From the NCBI GenBank assembly GCA_009746045.1, contig RPFO01000106.1:2457211-2507692 (forward strand): a DNA stretch of 50,482 bases, given 5' to 3'. This DNA comes from Mesostigma viride. Lineage: Eukaryota > Streptophyta > Mesostigmatophyceae > Mesostigmatales > Mesostigmataceae. The notes beneath the pieces are model-generated. The model was not told where the DNA came from. It ran no database searches and saw only the letters and a list, made by a program, of their open reading frames with translations. Positions within the stretch are counted from its first letter, which is position 1. Each line of letters begins with the position of its first letter. The position numbers were made by a program, and so were the translations under genes. This document shows, in pieces, positions 27,954 through 38,619 of this stretch.

Positions 27954-28215
27954 CGAGCCATATATATACATCTTCCACCTCATATGTCATGCAGGCCTTC
28001 TAGGCCATCTCCCCAAGCCGCCCCGTGCGAGCATGATCGGGATGCATGATACATCATGGTGGTGCAGGTGCACATTGTGCACCCAGAGCAGGTGACAGGT
28101 TACATCCTCCACCTGCAGGTTGTAGCCCAGACTGTATTAAAAACCCACACATGCCCCTTCTCAGGGCCATGTGTTACATATGCTTCCCACGGAGCTATGT
28201 TCTTAACTAATTAGT
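27954..28215 (+). mobile_element. LINE 3' UTR fragment
   Basis: Landmarks shared with the copies near 17100 and 17600: GGTGGTGCAGGTGCAC, TGTATTAAAA, GCCCCTTCTC, then GTGTTACAT and CGGAGCTATGTT with a TTAATTAGTTA end. Confidence 0.6.
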
Positions 28216-29109
28216 TATCTTGGCCCCTGAGGTGCTTTATTCGATGTTAGGAGCACAAATCATCATCCCATCAGTGCATAATCATTCCTTGATGTTGCTT
28301 GTGACGGTGAGCCGCATGCTCAGCATTGATGCAGACGATATTTGTAACTTCCGTGTAATTTTTTTAATGAGATTAGCATATGTAGTACTCCGTGGCATGC
28401 CCATGCACATGACACGCAAGTACTTACTTGGTACTATGCTCAGCATTGGCATTTTTATTAGTCCTAACTTTAGCCAGCAATCCATTCGGAGGCAGGCTAG
28501 ACGCATGAGCGCTTGGCAGTCCTCACAATCCCCGGTACTACCATACTGGTTAGGACTAGCACGACCAGCAATCTAATGGCGACTTCTTTGAAAACCAAGC
28601 GCACAGGCACATGTCCTTGCAAGACATTGCCAGGCAGAAAATCATTCTGGTAGCCTCTCATCAACCCACCTAGAAAACTTCAATAATTTACAGCGATAAA
28701 AGTCATGATGACCACAGTGTAGGCAGCATGGCAGGGGCTGCCCACCCTCCACCATCAATCCATCATCCCATCTACCCCTCATCCCTCCCCAGGCATTGAT
28801 CCAGCGCAGTGCTCTGTCGGCACTGACCACTCGGCCTCTATCAAAAAAATCGTCCGCTGGGCACTTCTCCACGCTCGGTCTCATTCCCGCAGTTGACCCC
28901 TCTGTAAACCGCCTTACCTTCTTCCAGCAGATTGCTTGCCTGCTCACCCTGCTTCCAGCGCCGAGCATCAAACGGCCTCCTCACTACGCCCATCACTGCC
29001 CTGCCTACTTCAAGCATCCCCCCATCCGCCGGCCGTCTCTCAGCACCACGCAACGTGCTTGGCCCTCCTGCCAGCTCCTCTCTACTGGCTAGCCTTCCCC
29101 CAGCGCCCC
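28216..29109. other. Intergenic, 3' side of ISWI
   Basis: The short frames on both strands (for example 28220-28576 plus, 28796-29092 plus) do not resemble known proteins and I do not call them. The ISWI 3' UTR must lie in the right part of this stretch. Confidence 0.4.
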
Positions 29110-32100
29110 TCAGCGCTTCGTCTTCTTCTTTAGCGTATAGCTGTCCAGCGCGGGCGGGCGACCCCGCTTGGGCGGGCCCGCAATCTCCCCTCCGCTGCTC
29201 CCCGACTTGCCACCTGTCCCGCCCGACAGCTTCCCGCCGCTCTTCTTCTGCGGCGTGCTCCCGGACGACTTCTTCTGCTGCTTGCTGGCGGCCGCCTGCT
29301 CGCGCCGCGCGGCCTTCTCCTTCTCGTCGATCTCTGCATTTTCCTTCTCGATCAGGCGGATGAGCGTGTCCGTGCGGCGCGCCAGCTCCTGCGGACGTTC
29401 AGATATAATTGTGAGATAGGAGACTGGTGAGCAAGGAAGCATGGCTAAAAGTGAGAAAAGGTAATCAGAAGTAAACCGGGTCCGTGCGCCTCGCCAGCTC
29501 CAGAGGCTATGCGCACAAGGTAGGCGAGTGGTTAAGTGAGCAACGAGAATTGCTTACGTTAATAGAAAGTATTCTATGTGATGTCATCAAGAAAGTAAAA
29601 AGTGACCATGCGCTGCGCTAGCTCCTGCAACCGTTCACGAGGCAGGAGAGTGGTGGGGTGAGCCAGCATTGCTTACATTAAGAGGTGCTTACTAGGGTAG
29701 CTACGAAACTCCTGCGGTTTCCATGCGCCATGTCAGGTGCTGATACTCGAGACACTGGATCTTCGCAAAACAGGAGAGCACTAATTCTTACTTATTAAGT
29801 GATCTAGTAATGGAGCATCCGCCATTTTCACAAGCCCACCCGCTTTCAGGCAAGGGAAACGCGGACGCTAGTGGCCCGCGCCAGCTCCTGCGGATATTGG
29901 AAGGTGGGTGAGTAGACAACGATACGTAAATACCTTGGCTGCATGACATGTAAGCAGCATTGACTGCATAAACAAGAGGGCCTTGAAGCAACATATTCGC
30001 ACATAATTATTCAGTGAATCGTTGAGCAAGCAAGGATTTGTCTACATGAATAAGGCACGTAATTGATTTATTTACTTATTATTATATTACTACCCCTTTT
30101 CTTCTTCTTTTTTTCAAGCAGATGTTTAAGCAAGTGAGCGAGCGAGCGAGTGATTGAACATATTGACAGTATGATAGTGAGCTACTACCCCTATGCCCTT
30201 TGAACATATTGATAGTATGATAGCGAGCTACTACCCCTATGCCCTTCAGCCATGCAGCGCTTGTTGAATTTGCCTCCCTGTTCCCTGACAGTCCCCCGGC
30301 CCTCACCTGCGCGGTCCTCGACTTGATGAACCAGTCGAAGCGGAACATCCAGCTCTTGCGCACCTCCACCTTGAGCTCCTCCCAAGCGCCGTACCCGAGC
30401 TGGTACGTCATGCACACCAGGAAGCGGTCGTTCTCCTCAGTGAACGCCTTGCCCTTGTTCTGGCCGTACGAGATGCGCAGCTCCCGCCACGGGTTGCGGT
30501 AGCTGCGCGCCATCGGCGACGGGGAGATGTGGGGGGGATACAGGGAGGGGGCCATGTAAGAGGATATTTCGGGATGAGAGAATAGTAGAAGCCGTTTAAA
30601 AACAAGGCAACTTTACAAACTGTTTTGGAACGAGGAAAGATAAGAAGTTTTTTAGGCTCAAGGGAACATGAGAGACTGAGAGATTGTAATACTTCCGAAA
30701 AGAAGAAAATCAAGGTAAATGCGCAAGTGTTTCAGAGAGCGAAAGGAGGGTCTGGGGCTGCGCTTAAGAGTTGACGTCAGGACTGGGGTTGGCATTGGGA
30801 TTTGGGGGGGGGGGGGGGGGGGGAGGCGCAACTGTTTGCGGGGGGGGGGGGCATGGGGAGTGCGAATATACACTATCATCATCACCAGCATCGTTTCCCT
30901 TGGCCAGGTGTATAGTTCCGATGTATACTGCCATCTTCACTACCAATGCCACGCAAGTACTAACAACCGATCCAGGCTACCAGCTCGACAGTTGATACAG
31001 GGTGAATATTGGATAAACCTGACGAACGCACCGGTCTGTTTGTATTGCCGATGGAGTGCATGATCCAAACAGGATGCCAGTACAACCCCATCGGCTGTCC
31101 CAATTGAGATATCTAACTCAACAAACGGATCCGTCCATCTTCTGCCTGCATGGTTTCTTCTATAAACCATCCCCACGCACCGGTCCATCTTCTTGCCGAT
31201 GGAGTGCATGATCTCGTCGCGCCGCCGGATGCGGTGCTCCCCCCGCTCGATCGCCTTGATGATGCGCTCGTAGTCGTTCAGCTCCTTGTAGCGCTTCCAG
31301 AACACCTCGCTGTACTCTTTCACCTGGCAAGCCGATTGGGGGGGTTGATAAAAACCGTTAATTAGTAGCCATATGATTCCTAGTCCCTAGTCACGCAGCT
31401 CCTCGTATCACTTCCAGAACACCTCGCCCACTCCCTCAACTGGCGAGTCGAGTGCAAGTTATTACCACTTCTACGACGGTAGTAACAAATACGGTAGTAA
31501 CAAATACGGTAGTAACAACGACGGTAGTAACAAATACGGTAGTAACAACGACGGTAGTAACACATACGGTAGTAACAAATACGGTAGTAACAACGGCGGT
31601 AGTAACAAATACTCCTTCCCACAAGTACTACTTCCCAGCATACCTCGCCGTGCTTCTTCACCAAACGAATAGAGCAGCAGGATGATATCAACCTTGACTT
31701 AATTATCGATTATTGTTTAGTTAGTAGCCAAATCATGCTCCTTGACTCCAGTCAGCAATGCCTGGGTGCACAGTGGGCTCCAAACTGTGGTGTACTCTAA
31801 TCTGGACACCTAACATACAGATCTATAATACAACTACAGATCTATAGCGAAGTCTCGCTTCCCCTTCCCCCTTCCCCCGCCCACCACCCACCTTGATGTA
31901 GATCCTCCCCTCCATCCGTGCCACGATGTTCCACGAGCCCCCCACCATCCACGCACAAGCCACCACGCATCGCTACCAACCTCGTCATAAGTCTTCCCCT
32001 CCATCTCCGCCGAGATATTCTCCAAGTCCCAGCGGCCGTACTTCTCGGCCGCGCGGCAGAACATGTTGAACTCGCGGCGGCTCCAGCTGCTGAACCCCGC

Positions 32101-33844
32101 ATCTAACAGCTGCTCCTTCTCCGCCTGCTCCTTCTCTGTCAGGGGGGGAGGGGCGGCCGATTCGTCCTCTGGGGGGGGGCCGCGCCATCCTGCGAGTAGA
32201 CAAGGGGGTGTGGGGGGTTGGGGGACGGGGGAGTGAGGGATGATAGGGGGGGGAAGAGACGATGAGCTGATGATGCGGGGGACATGGTGAGGGGGGGGAA
32301 GGGACGATACGGGGATAAGGTATAATCAGAGGTGCGTGTGAAAGGGGCGGGGGGGGGAGCAAAGAGACGATGAGCGGGGGGGAAGGGTGAGGGGGGGGAG
32401 GAGCGTGGGAAGAAGGGTTGTGGCGTGGAAGGAGGCTGTAGAGTTGAGGGATGGGGGTATGAAGTTTCAGGGTTTTGAAGTGTAGGATGTCGGGCCAAGC
32501 CTTTCTTCTGGGGGGAGGGAAGAGATGGGTTGGGCTGCTTTGGAATTGCGGTGTGTGTGGGGGGGGTGGAGATTAAGAGCCAAGGGGGGAGGAACAAACA
32601 GTAACGGGAAGAAGGTAGGGCTAGCCACTTGAAGCTGAGCACCAAGGAGGGTATCAGTCTACCCATACATGCCAGGTAGCACTCATCAGTCTCCCCACAC
32701 CTGCCAGGTACGCACCTCCCCCATTACACGGCAGTCACTGCCCTATATACCTAGGGACCATATGTGACCCACCTCCGCTGCCACCTCGTCCTCCTAGTCC
32801 TGGCTGATTTACGTGACCCCCGTTGCATGCAAAACGAAGAATCTGTTCATGACCCACCTCCCCGGCCGCCTCCTCCTTGTCCTGCCGCTGCGCCATGTAG
32901 ATGAGGTGTGCGGCCTCGATCTCAAACAGCTCCCTCAGCCGCTCCTGCTCGAAGAACTGGAAGTCCTGCAGGTTGGGCATGCGCGGCAGCCGGGGCTCCT
33001 TAGACTTCCCCCCCCCCGCGCCCCCGGGGAGCCTGTGCGCGCTGCGGTACATCTCCTGCTCGTTGTAGTTCTTCTTCCGCTCGCGCTTGGGCGGCTCGAT
33101 CCAGTTGTCGGCGATCAGCCGCTTGAGGTCCGCGCCGTCCTTGGCGCCCGAAGCGTAGTCGGTGCCCTCGAACGAGTACAGGCTCGTTATGTCTGCGCCA
33201 TCGAGCTTGAACCGCTGCGCGTCCTCGGTGAACTTCTTCATCTTGCCCTCGAGCTCCGCGGTCGCTGCCTGCCCCTTTGCGATGATCGCGTCGATGTCCT
33301 CGTCGGTCACCGTCGAGTCCTTGGACGAGAAGATGACGTCCGCGCCATAGCGGACCATCTGGAGCAGGTCGTCCTTGTTGACTGTCTTGGACGCCTCGGC
33401 GAGGCGCCCCTGCTGGATGACCAGCGCGTCCAGCGCGAGCTTCTTGTACGCGCGCTCGATCACCTTCTCTTCGATCGTGTGCTCTGTCGCAAAGCGGAAG
33501 ACCTGGGGGGGAACGAACGGGCGAATGGGCGAGTGGGGGGCACCACACCAAATTATGGTGGTGAAGTGTTAACAATCGTGTGCTCGGTAACAAAGTGGAC
33601 GGGGTGGAAGTAGGGTGGGGTGTGGGGGGGAAGGGGGCGCATGATTAGTAGGTTGAGAGGTGGGAAAGGGCCTCTAGAGTTAGGGTCAATGTGTGTGCTC
33701 TCTAGCAAAGTCGAACACCTGTGTGGGGTGGGGTGGGCAGGAAGAGATAGCCGCCTGCACCTACTGGCCGAGGGCATATCATTATTGGCCAGTTGAAAAT
33801 AAGCAAACATGAGGATAAAATTGATAGTAATGCTGGCAGAACTT

Positions 33845-33883
<39 letters not shown>

Positions 33884-36250
33884 CTAAAAAAGCAGCCTTA
33901 AAAAGAAAAGACGCCCACCCACACCTTCTGGCCGATTCGTGCGGTCTGATAATAATAACTCAACTGGTAACAACAATAAACGGTGCTGGCACAATAAATA
34001 GACAACGCCTGCACCTGCACCTTCTCCTTCAGCAAGGCTCCGCGTAGGTGACCCCCCCCTTCTGGCCGATGCGGTGTGCGCGGTCCAACACTAATACCAC
34101 GACGATAAACGTGAGTGACCGCTAGCAATAGACACCCAACCTGCGCCTCTTTCTTGTGCCCACCTGCAGCTCCTTCTTCAGGCCGATGAAGTGTGCGCGC
34201 TCTAACAACAAAACGAACAACGACAGTCATTATCATAATGACCAGCGATGATGACCAGTGAAAAAATAGCCATGCGCCTGCACCCCCCTTTCTGGCCGAT
34301 GCGGTGTGCGCGGTCCAACAACAACACCTGACAACGACAATCGTGATATCATTACGACCAGTGACGATGCTAAAAATAGCCACGCACCTGCACCTCCTTC
34401 TTCTGGCCGATGCGGTGCGCGCGGTCCATCGCCTGCAGGTCGACCTGCGGGTTCCAGTCGCTGTCGTACAGGACCACGACGTCGGCAGTCGCGAGGTTGA
34501 TGCCCAGCCCGCCCGCGCGCGTGGACAGAAGGAAGATGAACTTGTCTGAGCCCTCCGCGTTGAAAGCGTCGATCGACGCCTCACGGTCCTCCCCGCTCGT
34601 GTTGCCGTCGATCCGACAGTAGGAGTAGCCCCGGAACAGCAGATAGTCCTCCAGGATGTCCAGCACGCGCGTCATCTGGGAGAAGATGAGCACGCGCGAG
34701 TCGCGTTGCTTGAGCTTGGGGAGGAGGCGGTCAAGGATCACCAGCTTGCCCGCGTTGTCGACCAGGTGCTCCCCCGTGAAGTAGGGCGGCCCTGGCTCCG
34801 CGCCCTGGAATAGGTACGGGTGGTTGCAGCACTTGCGCAGCTGCATGGCGATATTCAGCAGTCGGGAGCGCTCGCCCCCCGAGTTTACGATGTCAATGTC
34901 CTTCTGGAGGAGCGCGCGGTAGTACATCTTCTGCATCTCTGTCATGCCCACCTTGAGAATGGTCTCCTTCTTGGGGGGGAGGCCCTTCTCGACCTCGGAC
35001 TTGAGGCGGCGGAGCAGGAACGGGCGGAGCACCTTGTGGAGAAGCGCGACGGCCTCTGCCTGGTTGTTGTCGGAGCTGCCCGCCTGGGCGAACCAGGTGT
35101 CAAAGTCCTCGCTCGAGCTGAAGATGTCCGGGAGGAGGAAGTTTAAGAGCGCCCAGAGCTCGTGAAGGTTGTTCTGGAGGGGGGTGCCCGTGAGGAGCAG
35201 CCGGAAGTTAGAGTGCAGCTGGCGGACTTGGCGGGAGAGGATGGAATTCTCGTTCTTGATGCGGTGTGCCTCGTCGATCACGATGTAGCGCCACGCAAAC
35301 TTCTGGAGGGCGGACCGCTCCTTGATGACCATCTCGTACGAGGTGATCACGACGTCGAACTTGCCCGCGATCAGCATCGTCTCTTTCAGCTGCTGGCGCT
35401 CGTCCTGGTTCCCGATGAAGCGGAACGCGCGCAGGTGCGGGCACCACTTCTTGAACTCGTTGTTCCAGTTTGCGAGAGTCGACTTGGGCGTGATGATCAT
35501 GTGCGGGCCGTCGATCCCCTTGAACTCGGACAGGAACCCGAGGAACGAGATCGTCTGGAGCGTCTTGCCCAGGCCCATCTCGTCGGCCAGGATCCCGTTG
35601 ATCCCGTTCTCGTACAGGCGGATCAGCCAGTTCAGGCCCGCGATCTGGTAGTCGCGCATCTTGCCGCCCTTGATGCACTGCGGCTGGCACGTCAGCCGCG
35701 TGTTCTGGACCGTCGGCCCCTCGTCCGCGTTCTCCTTGAGGATCTCCGCGTCCTCCTCGTCCTCCGTGACCTTGGAGTACTGCCGCCCCTTGCCACGGCC
35801 TTTGACTTTCCCGGCCGCCTGCTGGTGGCCGCCCGTCACGAAGTGCGCGAACACCTCGGTCTGTTGCAGCAGGTACTTGAGGCGGCCTTTCGTCTTGTCC
35901 GCCTCGCCCTCCACGATCTCGTTCTGCTTCGCTAGAATCTCCTCCATCTGCTGCTTGCGGTCCAGCTTCATCTGGCGGAGACGCTGCAGCTCCTGCTTCG
36001 CGATAACCTTCTTGGAGGGAGAAATGCCCGTGGGTTCTTCGTCGTCATCCAACGGCTCCTCGGGCGGCTCCGAGGCGGCCGGTGTCGAGGGCGCCGATGG
36101 TGCTTTTCCTTCGTCTTCCTGCTCATCCTCCGTATCTTGCAGGTAATGAATCTCCTCCGCGTCCAGCTCCACCTCTTCCTTTTGACCCGCCGGCTTGGTA
36201 TCGACATCCATGGCCTCCCCTCCCCCCGCATCAGCCTCTGGCGGAGCCAT
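29110..36250 (-). CDS. ISWI: ISWI-type SNF2 chromatin-remodelling ATPase, 6 exons
   Basis: Exons (minus): 36250-34388, 33502-32858, 32189-31981, 31323-31181, 30502-30307, 29388-29110; about 1,111 residues. The ATG at 36250 sits in GCCATGG. Exon 1 has an acidic N-terminus, the helicase lobe with DEMGLGKT (~221) and DEAH (~324), [10 protein letters not shown], and the second lobe ending [15 protein letters not shown] (~607). Exon 2 carries the HAND region, exons 3-4 SANT ([18 protein letters not shown]), and exons 4-5 SLIDE ([31 protein letters not shown]). The Lys-rich tail ends in exon 6. It slides nucleosomes in the nucleus as the motor of ISWI complexes. All joins agree in phase except exon 3: a C9 run at 32171-32179 is one base short, giving an apparent frameshift that is probably a homopolymer sequence error. 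Introns hold many exon-edge copies. Confidence 0.97.
29370..29910 (-). repeat. Decayed copies of the ISWI exon 6 acceptor edge
   Basis: The exon 6 start (plus-strand GCGCGCCAGCTCCTGCGG at about 29377-29394) recurs at about 29485-29505, 29610-29632, 29715-29725 (short) and 29876-29895. On the minus strand the copies at ~29620 and ~29888 keep CAG then GAGCTNGCGC, i.e. a usable acceptor followed by exon-like sequence. Flanking intron bases (GGAGA.TGGTGAG) are repeated too. Confidence 0.8.
30155..30246. repeat. ~48-bp tandem duplication in ISWI intron 5
   Basis: Two near-identical copies of a segment with TTGAACATATTGAYAGTATG and CTACTACCCCTATGCCCTT. They lie about 60 bp from the exon 5 donor. 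Confidence 0.9.
31025..31190 (-). repeat. Copies of the ISWI exon 4 donor edge
   Basis: The exon 4 end (plus-strand CGCACCGGTCCATCTTCTTG, CCGATGGAGTGCATGATC at 31177-31213) recurs at 31028-31064 with CCGATGGAGTGCATGATC intact. A shorter decayed copy lies at about 31125-31150 (CCGTCCATCTTCTGCC). Confidence 0.85.
31290..31670 (-). repeat. Copies of the ISWI exon 4 acceptor edge
   Basis: The exon 4 start (plus-strand CTTCCAGAACACCTCG at 31296-31311) recurs at 31411-31426, with the acceptor CCAG then TTGAG preserved on the minus strand. It recurs again in decayed form at about 31630-31662 (CTTCCCAGCATACCTCGCCG). Confidence 0.8.
31471..31612. repeat. 15-bp microsatellite array in ISWI intron 3
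   Basis: About nine units of ACGGTAGTAACAAAT with T/C and C/A variants. They lie between the two exon-edge copies of exon 4. The Cys-Tyr-Tyr-Arg frame on the minus strand is an artefact. Confidence 0.93.
31890..32025 (-). repeat. Copy of the ISWI exon 3 donor edge
   Basis: The exon 3 end (plus-strand CTTCCCCTCCATCTCCGCCG at about 31992-32011) recurs as CCTCCCCTCCATCCGTGCCA at about 31904-31923, about 88 bp into the intron. Confidence 0.7.
32760..32890 (-). repeat. Copy of the ISWI exon 2 donor edge
   Basis: The exon 2 donor region (plus-strand GACCCACCTCCCCGGCCGCC at 32851-32870) recurs 88 bp away at 32766-32785 as GACCCACCTCCGCTGCCACC, followed by matching CTCCT..TCCTG. The copy keeps GTGGGTC on the minus strand. 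Confidence 0.8.
33470..33735 (-). repeat. Copies of the ISWI exon 2 acceptor edge
   Basis: The exon 2 start (plus-strand GTGTGCTCTGTCGCAAAGCG at 33476-33495) recurs at about 33573-33592 (GTGTGCTCGGTAACAAAGTG) and about 33689-33708 (GTGTGCTCTCTAGCAAAGTC). The last copy keeps CAG then GTGTTCG on the minus strand. Confidence 0.85.
33846..33880. repeat. (CA)n microsatellite
   Basis: About 17 AC dinucleotides in ISWI intron 1. Confidence 0.97.
33905..34432 (-). repeat. Tandem array of the ISWI exon 1 donor junction
   Basis: The exon 1 end encoding [13 protein letters not shown] (plus-strand CTGGCCGATGCGGTG at 34405-34419) recurs in intron 1 at about 34294, 34180 (CAGGCCGATGAAGTG), 34061 and 33920 (CTGGCCGATTCGTGCGG). 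Spacing is ~112-140 bp, and intron bases such as AAAATAGCCAYGCRCCTGCACC are repeated with them. The copy near 34164 keeps CTGCAG then GTGGGC, a possible alternative donor. Confidence 0.88.
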
Positions 36251-36596
36251 GGCACCTATCAAACCTGTGCGGCTTAACTGGCGAATTTAACCAACCACGA
36301 ATGCAGCCTCTAACATGCCCCCTACACAGAATGCATCTTCCACTATGCACGTCAACGCGCAGGGACGGTGAATTTGGTGCCGGTGCTGCCAGGAAACGAA
36401 CCTGTTCACACCAACCTCTCCGCACAGTAAAATGGGGCAATACGTCCGGCGAAATGAAGGGGAAGAGCCATGGCACTGATGGCAGTGGGGTGGCATAACA
36501 GCCAACAGGCACGGATTTCCCGCCTATTTTCCCGCCGGCGCGGCGCAAATTCTTTCGTCTCGCGGACTGCGTTCTGCGGTCTGCGGTATTATACGG
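36251..36596. promoter_or_regulatory. Upstream region of ISWI, possible shared promoter
   Basis: The 346 bp between the ISWI start codon and a possible divergent small gene. Transcription of ISWI should begin here. I see no TATA box or other named element, so this rests on position only. Confidence 0.3.
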
Positions 36597-36818
36597 ATGC
36601 CCGGTCTGCTCTTGGTGACTTTGCGGGCATTTTCGCGATACCAGGCGCGGCCAGGCAAGAAAGGCAAAAAGAATGTGACGCGCATCGCGCAGAAACTCAA
36701 TGACGAGGCAATGAGAGCGACGGTTTATTATTATGTACGAACATGCGCCTTTTCGGCAATCCTTGGTGGGTTGACGCTGCATAACTTTGGCCACCCCAAA
36801 CAATTTTCAGTATTTTAA
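36597..36818 (+). CDS. Possible small protein, divergent from ISWI (hypothetical)
   Basis: A 73-codon frame with a basic, Ser/Arg/Lys-rich N-terminus (RAFSRYQARPGKKGKK), then an amphipathic segment and a short hydrophobic stretch (TCAFSAILGGLTL). This layout resembles a small mitochondrial membrane protein, but I recognise no family. The frame could start further upstream or be spliced. It has no tandem repeats, unlike most spurious frames here. It could equally be chance. Confidence 0.25.
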   Translation: MPGLLLVTLRAFSRYQARPGKKGKKNVTRIAQKLNDEAMRATVYYYVRTCAFSAILGGLTLHNFGHPKQFSVF

Positions 36819-37604
36819 TTTTTTTGTGCCGGGCTTCAGTATTTATCCGGGCTCACAATCTATTATTCATAGCTTAGTATTTTCACTAGTATTTTAGTAG
36901 TTTCCGATTTGTGTTTGCCATTTGCTACGTTCCTGCGTGTGCAAGAATGGCAATAAAATTTTATGATGGCGAACTATGACGGTGGCAGGTCCGGGCACGC
37001 CTTCAACCTAGGCGAAAAAGAGCCGAGTTCACGGCAGCAAAGGAGAAACTGGAGGGAAAATGTGTGTAGGCTACGCGAACAGCGGTCGTTCAAAAACGTT
37101 TGAGGAGTGTATGATGTTGTTGAAGACGTTTTATATTTTTCATGACACTCATTCTGGGTTGGTCTAGAACGTAGTGTACGAAACGGTGGCCCCTGCTGCT
37201 AGGTTTTAGTGCAACCAAGGCTGCCCAAGTGTTCCAAGAGTGGTAGGAGGGAGGGGACATTGTGCCGAGGGAAGGCCAGGGCAGGGGCGTGGCTGGGCCG
37301 AGCACGGAGGACTGACGTGTGAACTGAGGTGACACAGCAGCTTCTGGATGATCTAGAAAAACACATGTGAGGTCCATGTTACGGGCCATGTTGTCATGCG
37401 GAATGATTTAGTGAAATGGTTCGAGGAGCAAGGTTGTGGCATCTCAGACACGTCCACAATGGGCAACATACTGACTGGCCTGCGGTACAGGGGGAGAAAA
37501 GGGCGTGTCAAGGTGCCAGACTTGACACCAGAATTAAGGTGCAGCTGATGCTGCAGGGCATACTAACGGATCGACAAATTTCTTGTTGAACATCGAAAAG
37601 CATT
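36819..37604. other. Intergenic, nothing recognised
   Basis: AT-rich left part, mixed right part. No exon, RNA gene or known repeat is visible. A minus-strand frame at 37090-37389 has no recognisable content. Confidence 0.4.
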
Positions 37605-38264
37605 GAAGGAGGAAGAGGAGGAGGAGGAGGAGGAGGAGGAGGAGGAGGAGGAGGAGGAGGAGGAGGAGGAGGAGGAGGAGGAGGAGGAGGAGGAGGAGGA
37701 GGAGAGGAGGAGGAGGAGGAGGAGGAGGAGGAGGAGGAGGAGGAGGAGGAGGAGGAGGAGGAGGAGGAGGAGGAGGAGGAGGAGGAGGAGGAGGAGGAGG
37801 AGGAGGAGGAGGAGGAGGAGGAGGAGGAGGAGGAGGAGGAGGAGGAGGAGGAGGAGGAGGAGGAGGAGGAGGAGGAGGAGGAGGAGGAGGAGGAGGAGGA
37901 GGAGGAGGAGGAGGGAGGAGGAGGAGGAGGAGGAGGAGGAGGAGGAGGAGGAGGAGGAGAGAGAGGAGGAGGAGGAGGAGGAGGAGGAGGAGGAGGAGGA
38001 GGAGGAGGAGGAGGAGGAGGAGGAGGAGGAGGAGGAGGAGGAGGAGGAGGAGGAGGAGGAGGAGGAGGAGGAGGAGGAGGAGGAGGAGGAGGAGGAGGAG
38101 GAGGAGGAGGAGGAGGAGGAGGAGGAGGAGGAGGAGGAGGAGGAGGAGGAGGAGGAGGAGGAGGAGGAGGAGGAGGAGGAGGAGGAGGAGGAGGAGGGAG
38201 GAGGAGGAGGAGGAGGAGGAGGAGGAGGAGGAGGAGGAGGAGAGGAGGAGGAGGAGGAGGAGGG
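37605..38264. repeat. (AGG)n polypurine microsatellite, 660 bp
   Basis: About 215 AGG/GAG triplets broken by four 1-2 bp phase shifts (near 37703, 37913, 37959 and 38196). One strand is entirely purine. All poly-Glu, poly-Arg, poly-Pro, poly-Ser and poly-Leu frames over it are artefacts of the repeat. Confidence 0.98.
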
Positions 38265-38619
38265 TAAGGCCAAAATCGTATACATGGACGTGTTGGTTGA
38301 GGTGATCCAATAGGGTTCAAGGTGAGAGATCGCCAATGGGGTTCTACCTGCCTTGTAAACAACAAGGCCCATTAATTAATTAATTAAATAATTAATTAAT
38401 TAATTAATTGAACTCGTGCTCCCGTTGGGGAGTCAACAAGGCCCATAGTAGATGATATATAGAGAATTTGGTAGGGAATTTATCTACTAATAAAAAGCAT
38501 TAGTAAATTCATCAACATCTCCACACATTTTCAACTATCCATTAGTCGGCTGTGGCATGCAGAGCTGAGCTTCGAGCATATGCATACCCGCAGGCATGTA
38601 TCTTGCATGATTAATAACA
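38265..38619. other. Intergenic, with (TTAA)n tract
   Basis: A TTAA/TAAT run at 38371-38409 is followed by CTCGTGCTCCCGTTGGGGAG, one arm of the hairpin seen at 19489-19520. No gene seen. Confidence 0.5.

Noticed and set aside
28220-28576. 118-codon plus-strand frame
   Set aside because: No family resemblance, no splice-site support, in repeat-rich intergenic DNA.
37508-38372. Poly-Pro, poly-Ser, poly-Leu, poly-Glu and poly-Arg frames
   Set aside because: All are readings of the (AGG)n tract; no unique sequence on either side supports a gene.
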